Source: Verrucomicrobiaceae bacterium
GTDB lineage: Bacteria > Verrucomicrobiota > Verrucomicrobiia > Verrucomicrobiales > Akkermansiaceae
DNA: 64,000 nucleotides
NCBI GenBank assembly: GCA_027485995.1
Contig: JAIXPW010000258.1
Span: 1 to 64,000, forward strand
Reading direction: 5' to 3'
A model generated the notes under the pieces. The model was not told the origin of the DNA. It did not search any database and saw only the letters and a list, made by a program, of their open reading frames with translations. The translations under genes were made by a program, and so were the position numbers. Positions 8,301 through 17,150 of the stretch are shown here, one piece after another. Numbering within the stretch: the stretch's first letter is position 1; each line of letters begins with the position of its first letter.

Positions 8301-10791
8301 CGACCGGTGTCGGATAGACCGTGTTGGCCCCGGCGTTGTAGGTGGTGAGCACCTCGGCGGGAGTGATGGCCCGATCATAGATGCGCAGTTCATTGATCGC
8401 CATGTTGGAGTTCATGTCCGCCGCCCACTGGGATCGACCGATCCAGTTGTTCACGTCAGACATATCTCGAAGGCGATAACTGAGGTCGAGCGAGCCTTGG
8501 ACGGTTCCATTGCGATACCATTTGGCTCTGGCTCCATTGGAGCCATAAGCCCCGGCGCCATCTTCAACCGTCATCACGTAATGATATTCGGTGTTGGCCG
8601 TGGTGGCAGTTGAGAGATCGGTGTCCACCGTGCCGGTGACGGTGCCCGCGAGTTTTCCTTCCAGGCGATGGCTGCCGAAAACGCCGTTGTTGTTGAGGGA
8701 AAGCAGGAGGTTGTCGTAGGCGATGAATCCGCCGGGGGCAGCGGCACCATCGAGGATCTCCCCCACGGAGGCCCCGGCCCCGCTGGTGAGGTTGGCAGAA
8801 CCGAAATCGAAGATCCGCTGCCAGGTCTTCGAGGAAATCGGCCTCACCCAGGTCTCAAAGGTCATGCTGGTCTTCGAGGATACGATGCCGTTGGGAAGGT
8901 CCAGATAGGCCGAAATCGCGGCGGCGGTCTGGTTGCCATTGGTGGTGCCGGGCAGGACGATGGCAGTGCCGTTGAGTGTGGCACCATTGCCGAGAAGGGT
9001 CGCGGTTTTCCCGCTGATGCTGTCGGTGAAGGCCGTGCCCGAAGCGACCGCTCCGGCCGCGTTGTTGAACTTCCATCGGTTCAGAGGCAAGGGAGCAGGA
9101 GCCGGTGGTTCGGGAGGCCCCGAAATGGGATCTGGCCCCGCAGTGAAGCTGGAGAGGATTTCTCCGGCGCTCAGGGCACGGTTGTAGAAGCGGAGTTCAT
9201 TGAGCGAGAGATTGGAATTGGAATCCGCTCCATACTGGGAGCGGCCGATCCAGTTGTTGACGTCCGACATCGAGGTCAGCCTGAGGTTGAGGTCGAGGCT
9301 GTTTTGATAGACTCCATTGCGATACCAGCGGGCCTGACATCCAGATGCTCCGTAGGTGCCGACACCATCCTGCACGACCAGCACGTAATGATACTGGGTG
9401 CCGATCGTGGTGGCCGCCGTGCTGAAGTTATAGACTGCCGCACCTCCGTTGATCTGACCCTCCAACTGATGACTGCCAAGAGTGCCCGCATTGTTGATCG
9501 TCAGCGAGACATTGTCATAACCGCTATAGGCACCGGGTGCGGTGGCACTGTCGATAATCTCTCCCTGAGCCGCACCATTCCCGCTGGTGGTGTTGCTGCG
9601 ACCGAAGTCGAACAGACGCTGCCAGTTCTTCGATGACAGCGGAGTGGCCCAGGCTTCGATGGAGATGCTGGGCTGGGCGGAAACCAATCCGTTCGGCAGA
9701 TCGAGATAGGCGGAGATCGAGGCGGCGGACTGGTTGCCGTTGGTGCTTCCGGGCAGGGTCAGGGAGGTGCCGGTGAGGGTCGCGCCATTTCCACGGAGAA
9801 CCGCAGGCAGTCCGGACACGCTGTCCGAGAAGATGGTTCCGCTCGACACCTCAGAGTCCGCTTGATTGTTGAAGACCCAGAGATGAGAGGGAGTTGGGGC
9901 TGGATCCAACGTCGGTGGCGGCGGGACGACATCGGGACCTGCCGCGATGTTGGCGGCGATTTCCAAGGTCGAGAGCACGTGGTTGTAGATCCGAAGTTCG
10001 TTGTAGGCAGCGTTGGTATTGTTGTCGGTCGACCACATCGAACGCCCGAGCCAGTTGTTGACGTCTTCAAGTGACGACAGATGGAACCCAACATCACCGG
10101 TTCCGATCAGCGTTCCGTTCCGATACCAGCTCATTCGCCCACCCGACGAACCGAAGCTCCCGACGCCATCCTCGAACGTGAAGAGATAGTGATACTGGGT
10201 GCCGGCGGTGGTTGCCAGGGTCGTATTGACCGTGGAAGCACTCCCGGCATTCAGAAGCGCCTCCATGCGCTGCTGGCCCAGATTGGTACCAACAGAAAAG
10301 GAGAGCATCAGATTGTCCGAAGCGGTGGTGGCGCCTGGAGTGGTCCCGACAACGTTATTGATCTCCCCTGCCACCGAACCTGCCCCGAAGCCAGTGGTCG
10401 AGGTGGTCCTTCCGAAATCAAACAGCCGCGAGTAGTTTTGGGCAGAAAGCGGCGTTGCCCAGATTTCGACCGAAAGATTTGTCTTCGACGAGATCAATCC
10501 GTTGGGGAGATCGACGTAGCCTGAAATGAAATTCCTGGAACGGTTGCCCGTCGTGCTTCCGGTCAAGGTCAAGGCCGTGCCTGAGAATGTGGAACCGTTT
10601 CCCTTCACCTGAGCCACGCCCCCTCCCACACTGTCGGTCATTGTGGTGCCCGTCGCGGCGGCTCCAGCGGCATTGTTGAACGACCAGCGGTTGGTGAGTG
10701 AGGCATGGCAGAACGCGACTCCAAACCCGAGGATCAGGCAGACGCGGACAAAACACGGAACTCGCTCCGCTGGCGGGGTGACACAAGACAT
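5392..10791 (-). CDS. giant secreted LamG / glucose-sorbosone dehydrogenase / c-type cytochrome protein
   Basis: A 1,799-residue secreted protein. After a signal peptide (about 1-30) come three homologous LamG (concanavalin-like) domains at about 31-290, 300-560 and 570-827, each starting with RW(S/K)FNN or LWVFNN. An Ig/cadherin-like domain follows (about 835-925). Next is a PQQ-type glucose/sorbosone dehydrogenase propeller (about 930-1350, motifs GEHGLLGLAFHP and GGNYGW). A haem-binding region has two CxxCH sites, CLTCH near 1507 and CAYCH near 1588. A calcium-binding DPDSDGLDNYREYLL motif lies near 1704. Probable role: surface binding and oxidation of sugars with electron transfer to built-in haems. 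It is monocistronic, with a palindromic repeat after the stop. Confidence 0.9.
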   Translation of the reverse strand: MSCVTPPAERVPCFVRVCLILGFGVAFCHASLTNRWSFNNAAGAAATGTTMTDSVGGGVAQVKGNGSTFSGTALTLTGSTTGNRSRNFISGYVDLPNGLISSKTNLSVEIWATPLSAQNYSRLFDFGRTTSTTGFGAGSVAGEINNVVGTTPGATTASDNLMLSFSVGTNLGQQRMEALLNAGSASTVNTTLATTAGTQYHYLFTFEDGVGSFGSSGGRMSWYRNGTLIGTGDVGFHLSSLEDVNNWLGRSMWSTDNNTNAAYNELRIYNHVLSTLEIAANIAAGPDVVPPPPTLDPAPTPSHLWVFNNQADSEVSSGTIFSDSVSGLPAVLRGNGATLTGTSLTLPGSTNGNQSAASISAYLDLPNGLVSAQPSISIEAWATPLSSKNWQRLFDFGRSNTTSGNGAAQGEIIDSATAPGAYSGYDNVSLTINNAGTLGSHQLEGQINGGAAVYNFSTAATTIGTQYHYVLVVQDGVGTYGASGCQARWYRNGVYQNSLDLNLRLTSMSDVNNWIGRSQYGADSNSNLSLNELRFYNRALSAGEILSSFTAGPDPISGPPEPPAPAPLPLNRWKFNNAAGAVASGTAFTDSISGKTATLLGNGATLNGTAIVLPGTTNGNQTAAAISAYLDLPNGIVSSKTSMTFETWVRPISSKTWQRIFDFGSANLTSGAGASVGEILDGAAAPGGFIAYDNLLLSLNNNGVFGSHRLEGKLAGTVTGTVDTDLSTATTANTEYHYVMTVEDGAGAYGSNGARAKWYRNGTVQGSLDLSYRLRDMSDVNNWIGRSQWAADMNSNMAINELRIYDRAITPAEVLTTYNAGANTVYPTPVANPDAAKIHPGQKVLVEVLANDSGLVNQGSVEIVAPPATGTASVSSDGRILYQHSGIDNAPVVFTYRVFGEAGVSSSATVTISIESALRLSNPALAMPAAPPMNAWQLVDALPGLTFNQPVCISSIPGNTTRLFVCERMAKIRHVPDVTSATPTQNVFLDLQTAIAGRTPVETIEGGGNGEHGLLGLAFHPNYASNGYFYVAYTVRISGGSYYQRISRFKVSAGDPTVADPASELILLQQLDEGANHDGGDLHFGADGYLYYTAGDEENPNDFRLNSQKINKDFFCGIFRFDVDKKPGNLAPNPHISIPTDGGVARFSVPIDNPFVHTSLGGNWDGTYNGVAVTPLSGVRSEFWATGLRHVWRFSFDSLTGEMWGGDVGQDTYEEINKIVKGGNYGWVYREGKHDTAFTNPVPPTKPAGFTSIDPIYEYVHAAIAGGDASFKGNSVVGGYVYRGSRYPSLVGTYIFSDSVSGHVWQMDTTTGATTRLTGLPGAYGVFSTQGVDPSNKDLLFGAYLTGKIMRLSTGSTVNDGFPTTLSATGLFSDLTDLSPAPGMLPYQPNLTFWSDHAIKRRWFTIPDPAAKMTWNAEGNWTYPTGTVWVKHFDLELSRGNPATAKRIETRVLVKTATGSYGVSYRWNDAQTEATLVDDAGLEFDVAIDDHGTAHTQRWQIPGRSSCLTCHTPQAGHALSFNTRQLNRNGSINGFSGNQLTLLSSGGFLNGPAPSVASLARHVRPDETQYPLELRARSYLAVNCAYCHQAGGSVGGFWDGRAQLKLEDTGLIHGVAENNGGNPLNKYIVPGDTGHSIVLNRMAATNGFNRMPPLGSTEVDPVDVQLITDWINSELATRPIYDTWRSSHFAALDPAGDRTADPDSDGLDNYREYLLGSSPLTGSGAWQAQVQNGTSPKLRFLKRAHRFYSIETSETLGTWSAWTPAGMPAGYSAQDEWIELPISPPPSGKQFFRFQVSEP

Positions 10792-10998
10792 GAAGAAGGT
10801 GGGTTTTCGAGTGGCTGCAACTCACTGATCCAGAGCCTCGGATAGTATCAACGACTCGCGACCTGACCTCAAGGTGCGAAATCGGACACCCCATCCCCCT
10901 TTCGTGCTAACCGCGCTCGAGACGGGAATTCCTACTTCTTCAAGGGATCGACGCCATTCGCTTTGACTCGGGCCTTCAGGCGGCTTTCACTTTCGGTC

Positions 10999-11607
10999 AT
11001 GGAGGTGGTTGATCTGGGAAACAACGTGGACTACGCCGAAGGCCTGCGCGTGCAGGAAGACGCGGTCACAGGCATCCTGGAAGGCAGCAGAGGCGAAACC
11101 CTGTTCCTGTTAGAGCATGCTCCGGTTTACACCATCGGCCGCCTGCGCGATCAGTCGTCGCTGCGCTCCCGCGACTCCCTCCCCCACCCGGTTTTCGAAA
11201 TCAGCCGCGGCGGCCAGGCCACCTATCACGGTCCCGGACAACTGGTCGGTTATCCGATCCTCGATCTCCGTGAGCGGGAAAAGGATCTTCACGCCCACCT
11301 TCGACGCCTGGAGGACGCCATCATCCGCACCTGCCATCGTTTCGGGGTCAACGCCGGACGACGCGAGGGTCTAACAGGTGTGTGGGTGGAGAACCGCAAG
11401 CTGGCCTCGATCGGCGTCGGCGTGCGGCGCTGGATCTCGTTTCATGGCTTTGCCCTCAACGTCACCCGCGAAAGCCTCGGGCCGTTTTTCGCGATCACGC
11501 CTTGTGGGATCGACGGCGTCTCGATGAGCTGCCTTGAGGCAGAGGCTGGCAAGCCGATCACCGTGGCCGAGGTGGCGAAGGTGATCGCGGAGGAGTTGGT
11601 GGGTTAG
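10999..11607 (+). CDS. lipB: lipoyl (octanoyl) transferase LipB
   Basis: A 202-residue enzyme that moves octanoyl from acyl carrier protein to lipoyl domains. The LipB signature is intact: RGGQATYHGPGQLVGYPI near 70-87, catalytic K134 in RKLASIGV and catalytic C169 in ITPCGIDG. I chose the ATG at 10999, because the frame before it begins only at a TTG and adds 12 residues outside the family core. No lipA is nearby. The gene contains CTGTTAG at 11107-11113 and CTAACAG at 11371-11377, both using rare leucine codons. It faces glnS across a large inverted repeat. Confidence 0.95.
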   Translation: MEVVDLGNNVDYAEGLRVQEDAVTGILEGSRGETLFLLEHAPVYTIGRLRDQSSLRSRDSLPHPVFEISRGGQATYHGPGQLVGYPILDLREREKDLHAHLRRLEDAIIRTCHRFGVNAGRREGLTGVWVENRKLASIGVGVRRWISFHGFALNVTRESLGPFFAITPCGIDGVSMSCLEAEAGKPITVAEVAKVIAEELVG

Positions 11608-11658
11608 TGGATCCAGCCCGACAGACGATCATCTGGATGATCCGAGAGCGGCCTCTGA

Positions 11659-11725
11659 ATGGATCGCGAACTTTAGTTCGCCGGAACTTGATCGTCCTCC
11701 CGGCGAACTAAAGTTCGCGGTCCAT
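11659..11725. repeat. 26-bp inverted repeat between lipB and glnS
   Basis: Arms at 11659-11684 and 11700-11725 are perfectly complementary over 26 bp with a 15-bp loop. Each arm is also a hairpin by itself (GCGAAC-TTTA-GTTCGC and its mirror). This is the same hairpin-within-arms layout as the element at 1595-1674. It lies between two converging genes and can serve as a bidirectional transcription terminator, although the flanking T-runs expected of a classic intrinsic terminator are absent. Confidence 0.85.
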
Positions 11726-11731
11726 TTCAGA

Positions 11732-13402
<1,671 letters not shown>

Positions 13403-13418
13403 GGGAGAGGACAAGAAA

Positions 13419-13514
13419 GTGATCGGTGAACGGTGATCAGTGATCGGATCAGGCCGGAAAAAAAGCGCGAATTTGTGGATTCACACCGATCTCAGATCAC
13501 TCATCACCGATCAC
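13419..13514. repeat. inverted pair of 7-bp-unit arrays
   Basis: The left array at 13419-13446 has the units GTGATCG, GTGAACG, GTGATCA, GTGATCG. The right array at 13486-13514 reads, on the opposite strand, GTGATCG, GTGATGA, GTGATCT, GAGATCG. The two can pair across a 38-bp spacer. The element fills most of the space between the dipeptidase stop and the glnS start. It belongs to the group of 7-bp-period arrays at gene junctions in this window. Confidence 0.85.
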
Positions 13515-13522
13515 ATTCCCCC

Positions 13523-14863
13523 TCACTTCGCCAGTTCCTCCAGCAGCGCCTGATTGAGGCGGATGCCGGCCTCGAAGTTTTCGACGGGGAAATTCTCGTT
13601 CGGGGCGTGGATCTGGGCGTCGGAAAGGGCGAGGCCGAGGAGGAGGGTGTCGGCGCCGAGCAGGTCACGGAAGGCTTGGACAATGGGAATGCTGCCACCT
13701 TCGCGGATCAGGACAGGCTCGGCATTGAAGGCCACCTTGAGCGCGCGCTGGGCGGCCTTTCCGAGGTCGGAGTTGGGATCGGCGGCATAAGGCTTACCGT
13801 CATGGCCGGGCATGAACTCCAGGGTTAGACCGGGAGGGCAGTTCAACTCCAGATGCTGGCGGACCTTTTCAAGGATGTCCTTGGGGTCCTGATCTGGAAC
13901 CAGTCGGAATGAGAGCTTCACGAAGGCCTCGGCGGGCAGGACGGTCTTCGAGCCTTCGCCCTGATAGCCACTGCCGATGCCATTGACCTCGGCGGTCGGG
14001 CGGGCCCAGGTGCGCTCGGCGGAGGAGTAGCCGCTTTCACCGAAGAGGGTCGGCGAGCCGGTGACCGTGAGGAAATCCTGATCGCTCACTCCGGGAACCT
14101 TGGCCCACATTTCACGCTCCCAGGGTTCGAGTGCGCGGACCTGGTCGTAAAAGCCCTCGACCGTCACCCGGCCCGCGACGTCATGCAGACTGGCCACGAG
14201 CCTGGCGATCCCGGTCGCCGGGTTCGCCACGGCTCCGCCGAAAAGACCGGAATGAAGGTCGCCCTTCGGGCCGCGAAGGATGACTTCGCAACAGGCGATG
14301 CCGCGCAGGCCGTAGCCGAGGGTTGGCACACCTGGAGCGACCATGCCGGTGTCGGACACGGCCACCACGTCGCATTTCAAAAGTTCGGAATTCTGAATCA
14401 GGAAAGGAGCCAGGTTCGGGCTGCCGATCTCCTCCTCACCCTCGAACAGGAAGGTCAGGTTGACCGGTAGTTCGCCTTTCTCGCGCAGGGTCTTCTCCAC
14501 GCCAAGGACATGAGCCATCATCTGGCCCTTGTTGTCGGTGGCCCCGCGAGCCCAGATCCTGCCGTCGCGGATGACCGGCTCGAAGGGCGAGGTGTTCCAG
14601 AGATTGAGCGGATCGACCGGCTGGACGTCATAATGACCATAGATCAGAACCGTGCGGCGTCCTTCCACATGCTGGTTCTTTGCGACCACGATCGGGTGGC
14701 GCGCGGTCTCATGCAGGCTGGCCTCGAGCCCCATGCCATTGAGCTTCTTGAGAAGCCACTCAGCGCAGGAACGAACCTCACCGGCATGCGCGGAATCGGT
14801 CGAAATGCTGGCGAAACGGAGGAAGGAAAACAGGTCTTCGAGCTCGGGAGTCACGGGCGGCAT
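13523..14863 (-). CDS. M20-family metallodipeptidase
   Basis: A 446-residue cytoplasmic peptidase of the ArgE/DapE/CPG2 group. Metal ligands and catalytic residues are in place: H77 and catalytic D79 in IYGHYDVQP, bridging D110 in ARGATDNKG, and the E143/E144 pair in LFEGEEEIGSPN. A dimerisation (lid) domain sits in the middle. It probably hydrolyses dipeptides or short peptides. I chose the ATG at 14863 (MPPVTPELED); the longer frame begins inside the neighbouring gene's end. The start is preceded by CTAACGG, a one-base variant of the recurrent 7-mer. It is separated by 35 bp from the puuD gene and may be co-transcribed with it. Confidence 0.9.
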   Translation of the reverse strand: MPPVTPELEDLFSFLRFASISTDSAHAGEVRSCAEWLLKKLNGMGLEASLHETARHPIVVAKNQHVEGRRTVLIYGHYDVQPVDPLNLWNTSPFEPVIRDGRIWARGATDNKGQMMAHVLGVEKTLREKGELPVNLTFLFEGEEEIGSPNLAPFLIQNSELLKCDVVAVSDTGMVAPGVPTLGYGLRGIACCEVILRGPKGDLHSGLFGGAVANPATGIARLVASLHDVAGRVTVEGFYDQVRALEPWEREMWAKVPGVSDQDFLTVTGSPTLFGESGYSSAERTWARPTAEVNGIGSGYQGEGSKTVLPAEAFVKLSFRLVPDQDPKDILEKVRQHLELNCPPGLTLEFMPGHDGKPYAADPNSDLGKAAQRALKVAFNAEPVLIREGGSIPIVQAFRDLLGADTLLLGLALSDAQIHAPNENFPVENFEAGIRLNQALLEELAK

Positions 14864-14898
14864 GCTGTCCGTTAGAACGCCTTTCCGGCAAGTTGAAT

Positions 14899-16080
14899 CT
14901 AGTGATTGGTAGCCCCTTGCGACACCCATCTCGCCAGCACATCACGCTCCTCCTCGGTGATTCCCGTGCGGTTCATCAGCGGCATGGTTTTCTGCACACA
15001 GGTCCTTTCATAAATCCGCGGTGCCAGGTTCACGATCCGCTCCGGCGTGTCCAGCATGATCCCAAGCGGTGGCCCGGCGGCCACGAACAGCTCATCGGTC
15101 GGCTTCGGCGCATGGCAGCTCGTGCAACGCGCGGCGATGATGGTCTGCACCTGCGCGAAGGAAACCTTTTCCCCTCCCGAGGTCGTTGCTGCGGCCGGAG
15201 CCTTCGGGGCGGTGAAGAACACGAGGAACACGATCAGCCCGGCTGCGATCGTCGCCGGCAGTTTGTGGCCCGTGATCATCGTCCTGCGAACGAGCGCACC
15301 CGCCACGATCAGGAGGGAAAGCACCAGCCAGCTCTGCGGATGACCGTGGAGATTGGCGAAATGATTCGAAATCATCGTGAACAGCACCGGCAACGTCATG
15401 TAGCTGTTGTGAATCGAGCGACGCTTGGCCTTCAGTCCGAGGCTCTGGTCCGGCGTTTTGCCCTCCGAGGCATCCTTCAACATCTTCCGCTGGTTGGGCA
15501 GGATGTGGACCCAGACGTTGAGCACCATGATCGTGCCGAACACCGCTCCCAGATGAATGAAGGCTCCGCGGCCGCTGAAGGTGTGGGTCAGCACCCAGAC
15601 CAGGCCACCGGCAAGCGCCAGGGCGATCGGATTGATGAGCTTGGTTTTCGCCAGCGGCGAGCGGAACAGCAGGTCATACACCAGCCAGCCACCAACGAGA
15701 AATCCAAGCCCCGATAGGGTCGCGGCATGCGGGGAAAGCGCCTTGACCGAGGGGTCGATCAAATACGCGCCCTGGTTGCTGTAATAGACCAGCCAAAGCA
15801 GAAGGAATCCGGTGATCCACGTAAAGGTCGCCTCCCACTTGAACCAATGCAGTCCGGGCGGTGCCTCTCCTGCCCCGAAATGACGCTTTTCCACCCGATA
15901 GAAAAAACCTCCGTGCACCATGTAAAGCTCACCATCCACTCCGGGCGGCGCAGGGACCATCGGCTTGAAGGACGAATCCAGCCACACGAAGTAGAACGAG
16001 GTGCCGATCCACATGATGCCCGCGATCAGGTGGGCCATCCGGACCAGCAAGTGGAGCCATTCTTGGATTTCAGGATTCAT
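14899..16080 (-). CDS. puuD: PuuD-type membrane urate oxidase with cytochrome c domain
   Basis: A 393-residue protein. The N-terminal part holds about eight membrane helices of the urate-oxidase membrane domain (MAHLIAGIMWIGTSFYFVWL near the start, RSIHNSYMTLPVLFTMISNH in the middle). A C-terminal periplasmic cytochrome c with CTSCH near 319 follows. PuuD oxidises urate to 5-hydroxyisourate and passes electrons to its own haem. The chosen ATG at 16080 matches the family start (MNPEIQEWLHLLVR). No other purine-degradation gene is in the window, so the pathway must be completed elsewhere, or the protein has a related but different substrate. Confidence 0.85.
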   Translation of the reverse strand: MNPEIQEWLHLLVRMAHLIAGIMWIGTSFYFVWLDSSFKPMVPAPPGVDGELYMVHGGFFYRVEKRHFGAGEAPPGLHWFKWEATFTWITGFLLLWLVYYSNQGAYLIDPSVKALSPHAATLSGLGFLVGGWLVYDLLFRSPLAKTKLINPIALALAGGLVWVLTHTFSGRGAFIHLGAVFGTIMVLNVWVHILPNQRKMLKDASEGKTPDQSLGLKAKRRSIHNSYMTLPVLFTMISNHFANLHGHPQSWLVLSLLIVAGALVRRTMITGHKLPATIAAGLIVFLVFFTAPKAPAAATTSGGEKVSFAQVQTIIAARCTSCHAPKPTDELFVAAGPPLGIMLDTPERIVNLAPRIYERTCVQKTMPLMNRTGITEEERDVLARWVSQGATNH

Positions 16081-16173
16081 GGCAAGGGAGACAATGCCGG
16101 ATCGAACATCCGGCGGGGATTGTCGATGAAAGCGCAATCGGTGCCATGAGCCAATGAAATCTGCCCTAGCCCC

Positions 16174-16461
16174 TCAGTCGCGGTCGAACTTCTCCCTCTC
16201 CTCACGGAAAACCGCCAACGCATCGTAGAGCGCAAACAGCATCACGACCACCGTGATCACCCCGCACGCGCCCCACCACAGCGCGAAACGAAGCACGCTT
16301 TCCTGAAGCCAGCCTCCGATCACCCACAGCCCGATCGCCATCAAACCCAGCGCCATCATCAGCAATTGGGCCAGCATCCGCCGGCGAGCGGCACGATCCC
16401 GCAGGATCGCTCTCGCGATTCCCACACACATCGCTGGAAAACCGGACTTGCCCGCGCTCAT
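16174..16461 (-). CDS. small membrane protein, unknown function
   Basis: A 95-residue protein with a basic N-terminal region (RAILRDRAARRRM) and two hydrophobic helices at about 31-50 and 58-80, followed by a charged tail EEREKFDRD. No family recognised. It lies between puuD and another membrane-protein gene on the same strand, with 93 and 42 bp gaps, so an operon with either is possible. Confidence 0.65.
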   Translation of the reverse strand: MSAGKSGFPAMCVGIARAILRDRAARRRMLAQLLMMALGLMAIGLWVIGGWLQESVLRFALWWGACGVITVVVMLFALYDALAVFREEREKFDRD

Positions 16462-16503
16462 GCCGACAGGCTTTCCCGAAGCCCCACCCGCAGCAATGGA
16501 AAA

Positions 16504-17109
16504 CTAGATCCACCTCAGGATCGGCGGCAGCGAATCGAGCCAGACCTCCGCCACCGCGCAGCGCAGCACCGCCTCCTCGTCATCCTGCCTTGAGAATATC
16601 CGGCTGTCCCGCAGCCTCTTGCAAAGCACTGCCACGGCCCTTAGCTCCGCGCCGATGCTCAGAATGCCCAACACGCTGGAAAGCGCGGTGGAGGCCAGGA
16701 AAATGGCGATTCCGCCGGCGATCGGGATCCTTGCCGCAATCAGGGCGAACAGCACCACCGCGATTGTCAGCGGCGGCACGGCCATGCCGAATCGCTTCGC
16801 CGCTTCTCTCGCACGGGCGGCTTTGGAGTCACGCTCACGCCACTGGATCAGGGCCGATTTCCTCAACTGCCTTCCGAGATCCGCCGCACTCGCCTCGCAG
16901 GTCGGCAGGTTCACGGTCGTGCCCAGCAGGTCCGACCACCGGTCCACATCCACCTTGCAGCGCTGGCCGCCCTTCGCGAGCACCACCTGCTTGCCAAACC
17001 AAACCCGCATCACCACCGCCGCGACGATCACCAGGATGCAGGGAATGTAGAGGATGCGCCAGAACATGAGGACGGCCTGAGGTAACGCCACGAAAGCCGG
17101 ATCGACCAC
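16504..17109 (-). CDS. membrane protein, unknown function
   Basis: A 201-residue protein with an N-terminal hydrophobic helix (about 15-36), a basic middle (DLGRQLRKSALIQWRERDSKAARAREAAKRFG) in which I see no catalytic motif, and a second hydrophobic region at about 108-150. It ends DSLPPILRWI. The frame starts with GTG at 17109; an ATG at 17067 (MFWRILYIP) would give 187 residues and is also plausible. I do not recognise a family. Confidence 0.65.
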   Translation of the reverse strand: MVDPAFVALPQAVLMFWRILYIPCILVIVAAVVMRVWFGKQVVLAKGGQRCKVDVDRWSDLLGTTVNLPTCEASAADLGRQLRKSALIQWRERDSKAARAREAAKRFGMAVPPLTIAVVLFALIAARIPIAGGIAIFLASTALSSVLGILSIGAELRAVAVLCKRLRDSRIFSRQDDEEAVLRCAVAEVWLDSLPPILRWI

Positions 17110-17150
17110 CCAAATCCCTCATCCTCTGACTCAGGCACCTGCCCTGCGGC

